From NCBI GenBank assembly GCA_028713325.1, contig JAQTON010000001.1, forward strand, positions 447,454 through 511,453: a stretch of DNA of 64,000 nt. Direction: 5' to 3'. Shown here piece after piece: positions 22,667 to 32,101 of the stretch. The notes beneath the pieces were generated by a model that saw only the letters and a list, made by a program, of their open reading frames with translations, made no database searches and was not told the origin of the DNA. The position numbers and the translations under genes are program-made. Position 1 is the first letter of the stretch, and the number at the start of each line of letters is the position of its first letter. This DNA is from Candidatus Altimarinota bacterium (GTDB taxonomy: Bacteria; Patescibacteriota; Gracilibacteria; BD1-5; UBA2023).

Positions 22667-22743
22667 GGGTTGGTAGCTCAGTTGGTTAGAGCAGGGCCCT
22701 CTTAAGGCCAAGGTCGAGGGTCCGAGTCCCTCCCAGCCCACCA
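22667..22743 (+). tRNA. tRNA-Lys(CTT)
   Basis: Acceptor GGGTTGG / CCAGCCC, D arm GCTC...GAGC, anticodon loop CTCTTAA (anticodon CTT, codon AAG), T arm GAGGG TCCGAGT CCCTC, A73 and an encoded CCA. The T loop starts TC rather than the usual TT, and the first anticodon-stem pair is G-A. The 3' end forms the left edge of the accessory region. Confidence 0.9.
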
Positions 22744-22758
22744 TGTTAAATTTGTAAA
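22738..22758 (+). repeat. Left att-like direct repeat at tRNA-Lys 3' end
   Basis: 21 bases beginning in the tRNA CCA end (CCACCATGTTAAATTTGTAA plus A). Matches 29042-29062 at 20 of 21 positions. Such repeats arise when elements insert at tRNA 3' ends. Confidence 0.65.
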
Positions 22759-22761
22759 CGT

Positions 22762-22808
22762 AAAAATCCCTTTGTTGAGCTAAGAATTGCGACAGGGGAT
22801 TTTTTTTA
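22762..22808 (+). terminator. Terminator after tRNA-Lys
   Basis: AAAAATCCC pairs with GGGATTTTT, supported by TGT/ACA inside, followed by a T-run. It should end the tRNA-Lys transcript and insulate module 1. Confidence 0.75.
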
Positions 22809-22810
22809 AT

Positions 22811-22832
22811 GTGCTGTATTATCAAATTTTTT
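22811..22832 (+). repeat. Module 1 left inverted-repeat arm
   Basis: 22 bases ending in the core ATCAAATTTTTT; exact reverse complement of 29017-29038. It lies upstream of the operon promoter. Confidence 0.85.
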
Positions 22833-22865
22833 ATGAGCAAACATTTTTATTAAATGAGATAAAAA

Positions 22866-22893
22866 TTGATTTTTAGCTACTATCTGGTATAGT
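22866..22893 (+). promoter_or_regulatory. Promoter of module 1 operon
   Basis: TTGATT (22866-22871), 16-base spacer, TATAGT (22888-22893), about 80 bases before the first start codon. No other good promoter is seen until the right-end minigene, so six genes are likely co-transcribed. Confidence 0.6.
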
Positions 22894-22975
22894 AACTCTG
22901 TTTTTCTTTGTTTTTTCAGTTTTTTTCTTTGGAAGAAATGTATAAATATCGAGCCTATTTTTTTAAATACTTAGC

Positions 22976-24106
22976 ATGCCATATAAATCTCTAGAAAACT
23001 GAAAAATTCAGTACATTTGAAACAATATTAATAAGCCAAAAATTATTAATTACAAAGAGGTAGATCTTAATCTACTTCAAAATAGAGTTGATCGAATCAG
23101 AACCGAAGAAACATTTTTTCATATTGCAAATATTGATAATGCAATTTTCGATGCAGCTATCAATTATTTTAGGTCATTCGATGCACGATGGACAAACCTT
23201 CCATTAACTACACTAATGATTTCTTCTCCTGGGGAAGTATATGCTGGTCAAAAACTTAATTACACGACCGATACACTTCCAATGGAAATTCCAGACTGGT
23301 TTTGAAGCGGAAAAAGAATTTTCTTATCAGAGAGTTCTCAATTTTATTTAGAGCTCCAATTACTTATTCCTAAGCTAAGCCAGGTATATAGTATATATAA
23401 TAGCTTTCGAAAAGAGCAAGCTGATGCAACCCATCTCTCAGAATTTCAGCATATTGAGTATGAAGGAAAAGTTGATGCAGAAGAGTGTATCTGAGTATTT
23501 ACTGGGCTTTTCGATGCTATCGTTAAACATGTTTTTACTAATAATGAATCGGATATTCGATATTTTCTTTCTGAAACTCAGTTTGAAGAAAAAAAGAGAA
23601 TTGCACTGCAGAAACCGATACGTATTTCATTTTTTGATGCACTCTCGAAGCTTTACGAAGTAACTTGAGATGAGAAATATAAAGAATTCAGTCTAAAAAA
23701 CTTTGGAACTTGGGAGGAAGTAAGGCTAACAGAAATGCTCTGAGGAAACGTTATTGTAGAGGAATTTCCAATGCTTCAGATCCCATTTTATCATGCTATT
23801 GCAGAAAAAGAGGTCGCTGGAGTTCCAGTCGCAAAAAATGCAGATTTCATCCTCTATGGATATAGGGAAACTATCTGAAGTGGTGAGCGAATAAAAAACA
23901 AGGATGTGCTTCTCAAGAAAGCGGAAATTTTTAATCTTCCAGAAAACGACTATCTTCCATATCTTCAATCTCGGAATTACTCAGACTATACTACAACAAG
24001 TGGTTTTGGACTTGGATGGCAGAGGCTCGTTCAATGGCTCACTGATCAGCCATATATCTATGAAGCAACAGTATTTCCAAGAACGCATATAATTCCTAAT
24101 CCGTAA
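22976..24106 (+). CDS. AsnRS/AspRS-like class II catalytic core without anticodon domain
   Basis: A 376-residue protein matching the catalytic core of asparaginyl/aspartyl-tRNA synthetases: RIFLSESSQFYLELQ (cf. YLxxSxQLYxE), motif 2 FRKEQADATHLSEFQHIEYE, GSGERIKN, and motif 3 GFGLGWQRLVQWLT. There is no N-terminal OB anticodon-binding domain, so it is unlikely to be a normal synthetase. Known stand-alone relatives include asparagine synthetases of the AsnRS-related type; here it could amidate Asp, adenylate a peptide or amino acid, or protect against an inhibitor of the real enzyme. Seven TGA glycines by my count. First gene of the module 1 operon; the next start is 3 bases after its stop. 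Confidence 0.8.
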
Positions 24107-24109
24107 AAT

Positions 24110-24463
24110 ATGGCTCAAGGTACACATATTATCGCTGATTGTTATGAATGTAATTTTTCAGAGATCCAAAGATTAAAAATGGATGGAACAAAGAAATATA
24201 TTTCGGAAATAATTAAAAATCATGAGCTTACCGAACTCTGAGCTTATTATCATTCTTTTTGAGAAGATGCCTTTACTGGTGTTGTTGCACTCGCGGAATC
24301 ACATATATCCATTCATACATGGCCAGAACTTCAATTTGTTACCCTTGATATCTACGTATGTAATGTTTCGAAAAATAATAAAGAGTCTGCTTTTATGATT
24401 TTCGAGAAATTTAAAGAGTTAGTACAGTCGAAAGATATAAAAACCCAAATTATTGAACGCTAA
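24110..24463 (+). CDS. speD: S-adenosylmethionine decarboxylase proenzyme
   Basis: 117 residues, the short bacterial/archaeal (SpeH-type) form. It carries the self-cleavage motif ESHISIHTWPE: cleavage between E63 and S64 gives the pyruvoyl group, H69 supports processing and C84 (YVCNV) is the catalytic acid. The product, decarboxylated SAM, is an aminopropyl donor. No aminopropyltransferase of spermidine-synthase type is recognisable in the window, so polyamine synthesis is not the only option; aminopropyl decoration of a small molecule is possible. Three TGAs as Gly. Confidence 0.93.
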
Positions 24464-24486
24464 TTTAATATTAAATTATTTTCTAT

Positions 24487-25317
24487 ATGTCATCTATAAC
24501 AAATATTACGGAAGAATCATTAAGAAGTATGTCTTATGTTGACTTTATGGCACATATCAATGAAACCAATCGGTGTCCTGGTGGTAAAGATTCTGTGAGA
24601 CAACTTATGCAAAATACCTTTCTTAATTCGGAATCAAAAGTATTGGATGTTGGGTGTAATACTTGATATGTGAGTTTTGAGATAGGAAGGACAATTAAAT
24701 GTGATGTTACAGGACTAGATATCAATGAAAATATGGTCGCGCAATCAAAAAATAATAATACCGATCCTATTGCTTCTAAGTATGTGGATTTTGTCGTCTG
24801 AGATGGTCAAAGTTTGCCATTTCCAGATAATTCCTTTGATCTCGTTACAAGCTGAGGATCTACTATATTTATTCCTAATTTACAGAAATGACTCACGGAA
24901 TACAAGAGGGTATGTAAGGATTGGGGCTTCATTGGAGATATTAACTTTTTTTATGGAAAAGAAGTTCCAACCAAAACTATAGCAAAAATAAATGAACTCC
25001 TCGGAATCGATATTCAGCCATGGAACATTGATTTCTTTCTTAATCTTTATGAATCTGTTGGGCTTGAGAAATATCATATTTATACTGGAGAGACACATAA
25101 ACCAACGAAAGAGGAGTTAAAAATGTACTGCAAAGAAATGATCCAGAACTCTCAATATGGGGAACTTTCTCGCGAATTACAAGATGCTGCTTTTGATAAA
25201 TTTTATGAGTATATGGAATTGTTTTACGAAAACAATAGGTATCTTTCCTATGGGGTATTTATTTACAGAAAACGTCCAGAAGAATACAAGGAACAAATAT
25301 CTTTATTTTGATATTAA
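24487..25317 (+). CDS. Class I SAM-dependent methyltransferase (type 11-like)
   Basis: A 276-residue protein with motif I VLDVGCNTGYVSFEIG, the acidic motif II residue in VTGLDINENM, motif III VVGDGQSLPFPDNSFDLVTSGGS, and a C-terminal helical extension of about 110 residues that may cover the substrate. TGA codes Gly inside motif I and at several other sites. The substrate is unknown; because speD is next to it, transfer of an aminopropyl rather than a methyl group is conceivable, but nothing in the motifs proves it. Confidence 0.85.
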
Positions 25318-25324
25318 AATATCT

Positions 25325-25906
25325 ATGAAAATATATCTTTTTGATGTTGATTGAGTCCTTGTGTGTTCAGATGTATTTACTGTTTGAATTCAAGAGAAAT
25401 TTTGAATTCAGAAATCATTTCTTGATAATTTTTTTAAGACAGCTTTCTCTGATTGTCTTATCGGAAAGAAGGATCTTAAAAAGGTAATTTTTTCTTATAT
25501 AGAATGAAGCGAATGGAATTATTGAGTTGAAGAACTAATTAATTTCTGGTTTTCTTATGAAAATAAGCCTAATTTGAAGCTATTAAATATAATTCAGGAT
25601 ATCCGATCAAGAGGAAATATCTGTTGCATTCTTACAAATCAAGAAAAATATCGATCAGAATATATAAAAAAGACTATGTGATTTGAGAAATTATTTGATA
25701 AGATATATACCTCCTGTGAGATTGGTCACAAGAAACCTGAAAATGATTTTTTTAAAAATATTTATGAAGATATAATAAAGACCTTTTGATTCATAGAAAA
25801 AAAAGAAATCATATTTTATGATGATGATATTAAAAATATAGAATCTGGAAATAATTTTTGATTAACAAGTTTTTTATATTCAAATTTATTATCAATAAAA
25901 TCATAA
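25325..25906 (+). CDS. HAD-superfamily hydrolase
   Basis: 193 residues. HAD motif I FDVDGVLV (catalytic D7 and D9, the Gly from TGA), motif II ILTN, motif III Lys in GHKKPEND and motif IV IFYDDD. The cap lies between motifs I and II, as in phosphatases of the beta-phosphoglucomutase-like class. It probably removes a phosphate from a pathway intermediate. Seven or more TGA glycines. Separated from its neighbours by 7 and 3 bases. Confidence 0.88.
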
Positions 25907-25909
25907 CTT

Positions 25910-27868
25910 ATGAATAATATTTCAGATCTAATTCTCTTAGAGGATAAAAGTATAGAATTTCATAAGGAATGAATAAAAGATGACAAACAAGATGTGGAAA
26001 TTACATGATTACAAACTTGTACTGATATTTCTAAAGTTTTGGGAAAACCATTAGTTTCACATGATATATTTCTTTTGGAGAAAAAGGAACGTAAACATGT
26101 TATTTCAATTCTAAGAGAAGTTTACTGAATTGATTTTATAGATCATATAGAACCAGTACCTTTTTCGGTTTCTTTGACATCTAAAAAATGCATTCTAGTG
26201 GATTTGGAAGGGAAAAGATATTTCCTTAAGGATAAGCCAGTTTATTCTCATTCCAACAAGGAAATAAGTGCCTATGTTCAACAAACATTAGCACAGAGTA
26301 TTGATTCTATTCCGGGGATTATTCCAAGGATAGATGGTGCTTTATTTACGGAATATAAGGATAGTTTTATGTTTCTTACTCCATTTATTGAATGAAATAT
26401 TTATGATGGGGATATTGAAAAGTCTATCCAGTCAGCAAAAACCCTTGCTCAAATACATGGAGTTTCTGATAATATGGAACTTTTTTTATCTACAAATAAT
26501 CACTTTAGTTGGCAAGATACCATTACGTTTTTCCTTGAATTACTCAGGGAACAAGTGGGAATTTGTGATGATTTTCAGAAATTAGAAGAAAAAATATTAG
26601 AACTTCTGGAATTGTACATGCCCAATAATAATACATCGGGTACTACATGATATTTACATCGTGATTATGCCCCGTTCAATCTTGTTTTCTGACAAAATCA
26701 TGAGGTTCTCGCGGTAAATGATTTTGATAATTCAACCTATTGATTTTTAGTCACCGATCTGGCTGAACTTATAGTGACACACTGTATTATTAATTATATT
26801 GGTCCTTCCTCTTCATTTCGTGCGATTGAGCCAGAATATTTTGATATCACAAGGGCTGAGAAGATTATCCAAACATACATTGAGCACTATCCTCAAAATA
26901 AAGATTTAATAAATAGTTTGCCACAACATATCATTATGGTATTGCTGGAAATTCTTTGTGTTGGTCTATTGCGATGAGATTTTGATATTAGATCCATTCT
27001 TTGACCACTTGGTAAACTTCCTTATGTAATCAGCTCTTCTATGAAAAATTCTTTTCCTCATTCCAGTAAATTATCTTGTTTTAATGAAACGTTTGACGAA
27101 TTTTCTCAAAAATGGACGAGTACCTTGCAAGAATGCCTCCCAGCACATTCTGTAGCTATAGATAAATTCATCTCTGATAATAATCAGTGATTGTATCATT
27201 CATTTCAAGTGCTTTCTAAGGCTCATAAACTTGCATCTAAAATAGAAAATACAGGGATAACAATTGATTTTGAGATATTGGAATTACTCGCAGTTTTTCA
27301 TGATATAGGAAAGTTTTTTCAAGAGCTTCATTCTCTAGAAAATCTATCTATTGCAGAGTCGGTTTTTAATCAGTATGCCTCCGGAAAGTTGATTATATCA
27401 ACGACTACCAAGATTGTACTTGATGGTATTCGTGGATCAGATTTTTATAATAAAAGATTAGATCCCTCTTGAAATTTTCCCAGTACAATAGAGTGAGATA
27501 TTATACGTGCAGCTGATAAGATGCAAGATAATTTGACACAGAAGGTTGATAGGTATTGGTATGAGTACGGGGTGCCACGTGGAGCTACCTTTTATGATAA
27601 AGAAATAACACTGTCTGATCGTGAGAAATTTTCTTTTGACAACTTTTCTTGAGATCAACTTAATGTCATCCTCTCTATAATTGGATTGCGTGATCAGGAC
27701 TTTTCTCATCCTGTTCTCCAGAGTGAATACATAGCATGGAGTACTCCTATGAAAAATGAAGCAATTAAAAGGATAGTGGAGCTTGCGAAAGAGCTTTGAT
27801 ATAATCAAACTGATGTACATGATATTCAATGAATTATTGAGTGGTATCGAAGAACTTTTAATTGTTAA
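25910..27868 (+). CDS. APH-type phosphotransferase fused to HD phosphohydrolase
   Basis: A 652-residue bifunctional protein. The N-terminal half is an aminoglycoside/choline-kinase-like domain: nucleotide-binding region around KKCILVDLEGKRYFLKD, catalytic loop LHRDYAPFNLVF near residue 250 (HxD...N) and metal-binding VNDFDNS. The C-terminal half is an HD domain: H in GLYHSFQVL, HD in VFHDIGKFF near residue 464, and D in IIRAADKMQD. Kinase and phosphatase-like activities in one chain suggest a switchable phosphate modification, for example of a self-toxic product. The frame is continuous only with TGA as Gly; I see no frameshift. Fourth enzyme in the operon. Confidence 0.82.
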
Positions 27869-27879
27869 CTTTCCATACT

Positions 27880-28905
27880 ATGTGTATAGATTATGGTAAT
27901 AATACTACGGACCAATTCACAACACTCTGAATCATATCGCCATCTTTCTGACCGGGTGAGTATTTTCCATTGCGAATAAAAAGAGCAGTCCAAAATGCTT
28001 TGGAGTCCGGATTTAAAGTAAAATTTGCAAAATATGCCATGAATAGTGATGATTATATTTCAGATACACCAGAAAATCGAGCTAAGGATTTAATGGAGAT
28101 GTTTCAAGATTCGGAAGTAGACATTGTAATGAGTATGATCGGGGGAAATCATTCAAATCAAATCTTGAAATATATCGATTGGGAGGTTATTAAGAGAAAT
28201 CCTAAACCATTTGTTGGATTCTCGGATATTTCTGTACTTCATTTTGCTTTATATACACAGACAAAAAACCCTATATACTATGGTCCAGCATTTATAACAC
28301 AATTTTGAGAATATCCAGAACCACTCAAATATACAATTGACTCATTTAAGTCTGTTATCTTAAATAAAGAATGAGAAATTCACATCTCTCCATCATCCGA
28401 ATGGATGGAGGAATTTCTTGATTGGTGAAATGAATCCAATATTTTGCGACCAAAAAAATTAATAAAAAATCTTGGATGGAAATGGTTAAAAAAAGGAAGA
28501 ACAGAAGGAAAGATTCTATGATGATGTGTTCCTAGTATTAATCATTGTATCGGGACAAAATATTGGCCCGATGTAAGTGAAAAAGTATTTTTTATTGATA
28601 TACCAGAATGACACGGAGAATTTGTTTGACTTAGTATCGAAGATTTAGATAGTTACTTGGCAGATATTGATAATATTGGAGTTTTTGCTTCCATTAAAGG
28701 TCTTATTATCTGAAGACCATATGCCTATTCTACCGAAGACAAAAAGAAACTAGAAGAATTAATTTTGTATTACACTCGGTCACAAGATTATCCAATTCTT
28801 TTAGATTTCGACATAGGACATACTGATCCTATAGCGACAATTAAATTATGAAGTACCTGTATTTTGGATTCAACGAAAGATTTTGTGACTTTAATAAATA
28901 CATAA
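27880..28905 (+). CDS. Peptidase S66, MccF/LD-carboxypeptidase type
   Basis: A 341-residue serine peptidase. Nucleophile S92 in the elbow MIGGNHSNQIL, oxyanion and substrate region FVGFSDISVLHFAL and YYGPAFITQFGEYPE, and catalytic H314 in DIGHTDPIATI. S66 includes LD-carboxypeptidases of peptidoglycan recycling and MccF, which inactivates microcin C by cutting the peptide-nucleotide bond. The FGE string and the context of an operon with SAM-derived chemistry lean to MccF, but LdcA is not excluded. No signal peptide, so cytoplasmic. Last gene of the operon. Confidence 0.88.
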
Positions 28906-28926
28906 CGCAGGTAAATTAAAAGTATA

Positions 28927-28956
28927 TTTACAAATTCAATATTCCGAATATATTAT
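28927..28956 (+). promoter_or_regulatory. Promoter of right-end minigene A
   Basis: TTTACA (28927-28932), 16-base spacer, TATATT (28949-28954). The 13 bases TTTACAAATTCAA and the following leader CCACACAACATTACTTCAT are repeated at the right end of module 2, so the block is conserved while the flanking genes differ. Confidence 0.7.
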
Positions 28957-28990
28957 ATCCACACAACATTACTTCATTATTTTTCAGTCC

Positions 28991-29053
28991 GTGAAATCAC
29001 TCGTTTCTAAGGCCTCAAAAAATTTGATAATACAGCACTATCCACCATTTTAA
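28991..29053 (+). CDS. Minigene A, 20-residue peptide
   Basis: GTG start; peptide MKSLVSKASKNLIIQHYPPF. It aligns without gaps with minigene B (32965): shared residues at 1, 7, 10-13 (KNLI) and 18-19 (PP). It lies 37 bases after the predicted -10 and ends before a terminator. The right inverted-repeat arm of module 1 codes for its KNLIIQH part. It could be a precursor peptide, a toxin or a leader; function unknown. Too short for normal gene calling. Confidence 0.5.
   Translation: MKSLVSKASKNLIIQHYPPF
29017..29038 (+). repeat. Module 1 right inverted-repeat arm
   Basis: Exact 22-base reverse complement of 22811-22832, embedded in minigene A. Confidence 0.85.
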
Positions 29054-29062
29054 ATTTGTAAA
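29042..29062 (+). repeat. Right att-like direct repeat
   Basis: CCACCATTTTAAATTTGTAA plus A, one mismatch to 22738-22758. It overlaps the end of minigene A (the PPF codons and stop). Confidence 0.65.
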
Positions 29063-29076
29063 GAGTTTCTTAAAGC

Positions 29077-29122
29077 AAAATCCTTCTGTTGAGCCATAAA
29101 ATGGTAATGGAGGGATTTTTTA
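29077..29122 (+). terminator. Terminator of minigene A
   Basis: AAAATCC / GGATTTT outer stem with an inner CCAT / ATGG stem, followed by a T-run. It contains the loop string TGTTGAGC also found in the tRNA-Lys terminator at 22762-22808. Confidence 0.7.
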
Positions 29123-29129
29123 TATGTAT

Positions 29130-29150
29130 CTCAATCAAATTTTTTGCAGA
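29130..29150 (+). repeat. Module 2 left inverted-repeat arm
   Basis: 21 bases, CTCAATCAAATTTTTTGCAG plus A; exact reverse complement of 32986-33006. It shares ATCAAATTTTTT with the module 1 arms and stands at the same position, just after a terminator. Confidence 0.85.
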
Positions 29151-29250
29151 CTTCAACTTTCTATAAAACCAAAAGAAAACTTCAATTTATTTCATAAAGA
29201 TTTATTTTTCTATATAATCCTCATTATTATATCTTTAACCATTACTATTC

Positions 29251-29718
29251 ATGGAAGATTGAAAATATTTTATCACTACGAAAGTTCGGGGAGTTATTAT
29301 AAATGACGGGAAGATATTTCTCTGCAAAGCAATATCGAGAAATGGACGGTGAGGATTTTATTGTCTCCCTGGAGGTACACTTGAACGGGGTGAATCCCGT
29401 AAAGAATGTATGAGACGAGAGATTATCGAGGAACTCGGAGTAGAGCCTGTGATCGGGAATCTTATTTATACACAAGAATTCGTTCGATCTGAAGAATTTA
29501 TTCAGTCTAATGGTACAACGACTTTTGATTTCTGGTATGAGATTAAAAACAGTGAAGACTTTCTGAATATAGATATCTCAAAATGTTCCCATGGATTCGA
29601 ACATGACCATGTTGGATTTTATGATAAAAATTCCACACTTGATGGAGTAGTAAAGCCTGATCATATATGGACTCTTCTACAAGAGTGGAATGAAACCAAA
29701 GGAAAGTTTATACAATAA
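29251..29718 (+). CDS. Nudix hydrolase
   Basis: 155 residues with a complete Nudix box, GGTLERGESRKECMRREIIEELG (residues about 44-66, G-x5-E-x7-REIIEELG), which binds divalent metal and cleaves nucleoside-diphosphate-X bonds. ATG 29251 gives MEDGKYFITTKVRGVI, a typical first Nudix strand; TGA glycines in codon 4 and before the box hide this start from standard-code calls. First gene of module 2. A role in hydrolysing or activating a nucleotide-like compound fits but is not shown. Confidence 0.85.
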
Positions 29719-29733
29719 AACTATTATCATATT

Positions 29734-30708
29734 ATGTCCCCAATAATCCAAGTTTCTCATCTCTCTAAAACTTTTCGTATCGAAGTGAAAAAACCGGGAT
29801 TTAAAAATCGCCTTCGTTCGCTCTTTTATCCAAAGTATACCGAATACGAAGCGGTTAAGGATATCACCTTCTCGGTCGAACGCGGAGAAAAGATAGCTTT
29901 TCTTGGACCAAATGGAGCTGGAAAATCCACGACCATCAAGATGCTCGTCGGGATACTTACTCCGACCTCCGGAGATATATCAGTTGTTGGATTGAATCCC
30001 ACGAAAGATCGCAAGAAGCTTGTGTACAAGATCGGGGCAGTTTTCGGGCAAGTTTCCCGACTCTGGTACCATCTCTCATCTCTGGATACATTCAAACTTT
30101 TTGGGAAAATGTATGGAATCCCTAACAGTGAACTTCGCAAGAAACTTGATTATCTCATGAGTGAGTTCGAGATCGAGGACTTCGTCCGAAATCCTGTCCG
30201 CAAACTCTCACTCGGTCAGCGTATGCGATCGGAAGTTGTCGCAAGTTTGATTCATTCCCCGGAGATTATCTTCCTCGATGAACCGACTATCGGACTCGAT
30301 ATGATTGCAAAGCAGAAACTCCGAGAGGTTATCAATAAGGTGAATGAAACCGAAGAGACAACGATATTCCTTACCTCTCACGATATCGGCGATATCGAAC
30401 ATATCTGCGATCGAGTCGTTATCATTAATCATGGACGAATCGTCTATGACGGAGATATCCGCAAGCTTCGCTCCGACCATATCAAAACCAAGATTATCCG
30501 CGTCCGATTCGAGGACGATGCGACAAGATTTGAGCCACTCTCGTTTATGATTATCAAGAAGCAAGACTCTGACGGAATTGAACTTGAGATCCCCAATACC
30601 CGCGAGAATCTTGCTGCCACCTTCGAACTCCTGAATACCCAGTATAAAGTCGAGGACATCAGTGTCGAGGATCCAGATTTGGAAGAGATTATCAGGACGT
30701 TTTATTAA
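29734..30708 (+). CDS. ABC-2 exporter ATPase
   Basis: 324-residue ATPase: Walker A GPNGAGKSTT, Q-loop VFGQ, signature LSLGQRMR, Walker B IIFLDEPTIGLD, H-loop TSHD, and a C-terminal extension of about 90 residues. The N-terminal insertion (KKPGFKNRLRSLFYPKYTEYEAVKDI) and the LGQRMR signature are typical of the family paired with two ABC-2 permeases of the COG4587/COG3694 type, as in the two genes downstream. No in-frame TGA. It powers export of an unknown substrate. Confidence 0.92.
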   Translation: MSPIIQVSHLSKTFRIEVKKPGFKNRLRSLFYPKYTEYEAVKDITFSVERGEKIAFLGPNGAGKSTTIKMLVGILTPTSGDISVVGLNPTKDRKKLVYKIGAVFGQVSRLWYHLSSLDTFKLFGKMYGIPNSELRKKLDYLMSEFEIEDFVRNPVRKLSLGQRMRSEVVASLIHSPEIIFLDEPTIGLDMIAKQKLREVINKVNETEETTIFLTSHDIGDIEHICDRVVIINHGRIVYDGDIRKLRSDHIKTKIIRVRFEDDATRFEPLSFMIIKKQDSDGIELEIPNTRENLAATFELLNTQYKVEDISVEDPDLEEIIRTFY

Positions 30709-30747
30709 AAGAGTAAAAAGAAAAGTATATTTTTCATCAAAAAAATT

Positions 30748-31266
30748 ATGCGCATCTATATAGTTGGTCCTGGATGATCCGGAAAATCTACACTCGCTCA
30801 GAAGCTTAGTTCTCACTATCAGATACCCGTTATACACCTCGATGAACTTCAGTGGAAAGATGGATGGTTAGAAAATGAAGATTATTGCACTCGTCAAGCT
30901 GAGGTAGTGAGGATGAATGATTGGATTATAGAAGGTAGTAGTGTGTCGATACTCAAGATTATGAAGGAACGTGTAGACAGGGTAGTGATACTGAATTTTT
31001 CTCCTCTTGGTAATATAACTCGTATACTGCAAAGGTTTATTAAACAAATATTCTTTGGGGAGAAACGGATCGGTTGGTCGGCAAAAGACATGAACGGACT
31101 TCGTTTGGAGTTTCTCGTCAATACTATGAGATGGCGAACGCGCCAGCTTCCAAGGATACGAACGAATATAGAATATCTCGCTCTGGATGATCGGGTACTG
31201 GAGTTCAACAAATCCCCAAAAAAAGTCTTTGAAATGGTGTGCAGAGAAATTGATAATCATCACTAA
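30748..31266 (+). CDS. P-loop kinase, adenylate-kinase-like (FlaR/topology-modulation type)
   Basis: 172 residues. Walker A GPGGSGKSTLA with the second G-G supplied by TGA 30775-30777, then IPVIHLDELQWKDGW and MNDWIIEGSS, the usual layout of small predicted kinases annotated as topology modulation or shikimate/adenylate-kinase-like proteins. The substrate is unknown. It is inserted between the exporter ATPase and its permeases, with 39 and 8 bases of spacing, so it is likely co-transcribed with them. Confidence 0.82.
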
Positions 31267-31274
31267 TTCTTACT

Positions 31275-32066
31275 ATGCAAAAATACCTTTCCATCTTCGC
31301 TATCGCTTACAAGAATCATCATGTCTATCTTGCAAATATTCTTGGTATGAATATGATTTTTGTTCTCCGAGTTCTGGTGATTATTACCCTTTATAGGGCA
31401 GTTTTTGAGCTCTCTGGAGGAAGTGGAAGTATCGGTGGATATTCGATCGAGCAACTCTCCTGGGCACTCATCGTAACTCAGGTACTCGTAACCTCGAAAC
31501 CAAAAACAACCTCAGAGATTTCTATGGAGATTAAAACAGGAAAAATAGTTACCTATTTCCTGAATCCTATTTCCTATATCTGGTTTAAATTTTTTGAAGG
31601 ATTTTCCCAGTTTCTCGGAAATATCATCCCTGGACTCATTATTGGTTTTATTATCGGAGTATTAACCCTCGGTGTGCCGCATACATCCATAGCTGGTGTA
31701 TTTGGAAGTCTTGTATTGATACTTTGAGGAATGCTCGTGAGCTTCTTTGGATACATGGTTGTCGGACTTTGTGCATTTTTCATGGAAGATATCGAAGTGC
31801 TTCGCTGGATTTATTCGAAGTTTGATATGATTTTCGGAGGAAATATCCTCCCAATTCCATTTCTTCCACCGCTTCTCCAGACTTTTGCATTCTTTTCGCC
31901 GTTTGCAGCCGCTGGTTATACTGCCGGTCTCGTGTTTGTTGGATTTGATGCACAGAAGTTCTCTATGTTTCTATTGATTCAGATAGTATGGATTGTTATT
32001 TATATTCTCGTCTGTCTCTGGTTGTATGAATTTGCAAGGAGGCGATTAGTGGTGAATGGAGGATAG
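31275..32066 (+). CDS. ABC-2 permease subunit 1
   Basis: 263 residues with six predicted TM helices and no signal peptide, of the ABC-2 type found as first permease after COG4586-type ATPases. In-frame TGA at 31725-31727 (LVLILGGMLVSF) is Gly and splits the gene under the standard code. It should form a heterodimeric channel with the 32102 product. Confidence 0.88.
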
Positions 32067-32101
32067 GATAAAAATGATCTTAAAAAAATAAATTTCTTTC
32101 T

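Larger units (their letters stand above)
22744..29062 (+). mobile_element. Accessory module 1, AT-rich, tRNA-Lys-linked
   Basis: A 6.3-kb segment bounded by the 21-base direct repeat and containing, just inside, a perfect 22-bp inverted repeat (22811-22832 and 29017-29038). It holds one operon of six genes behind a single promoter and a minigene at the right end. The DNA is visibly more AT-rich than the flanks and TGA is used often for Gly. No integrase or transposase is present, so movement would need a helper. Confidence 0.6.

Noticed and set aside
22484-22840. Minus-strand frame across tRNA-Lys containing KNLIIQH
   Set aside because: The KNLIIQH string arises because the inverted repeat is shared with minigene A; the rest is antisense to the tRNA and terminator.
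28927-29038. Antisense regulation of module 1 mRNA by the minigene transcript through the 22-base complement
   Set aside because: The operon promoter (22866-22893) lies downstream of the left arm, so the complementary sequence is probably not in the mRNA.
22750-29110. Integron attC sites, because GTTGAGC (GTTRRRY) occurs at both module junctions
   Set aside because: The complementary pairs link opposite ends of each module instead of lying within one junction, there is no integron integrase, and the motif sits in terminator loops.
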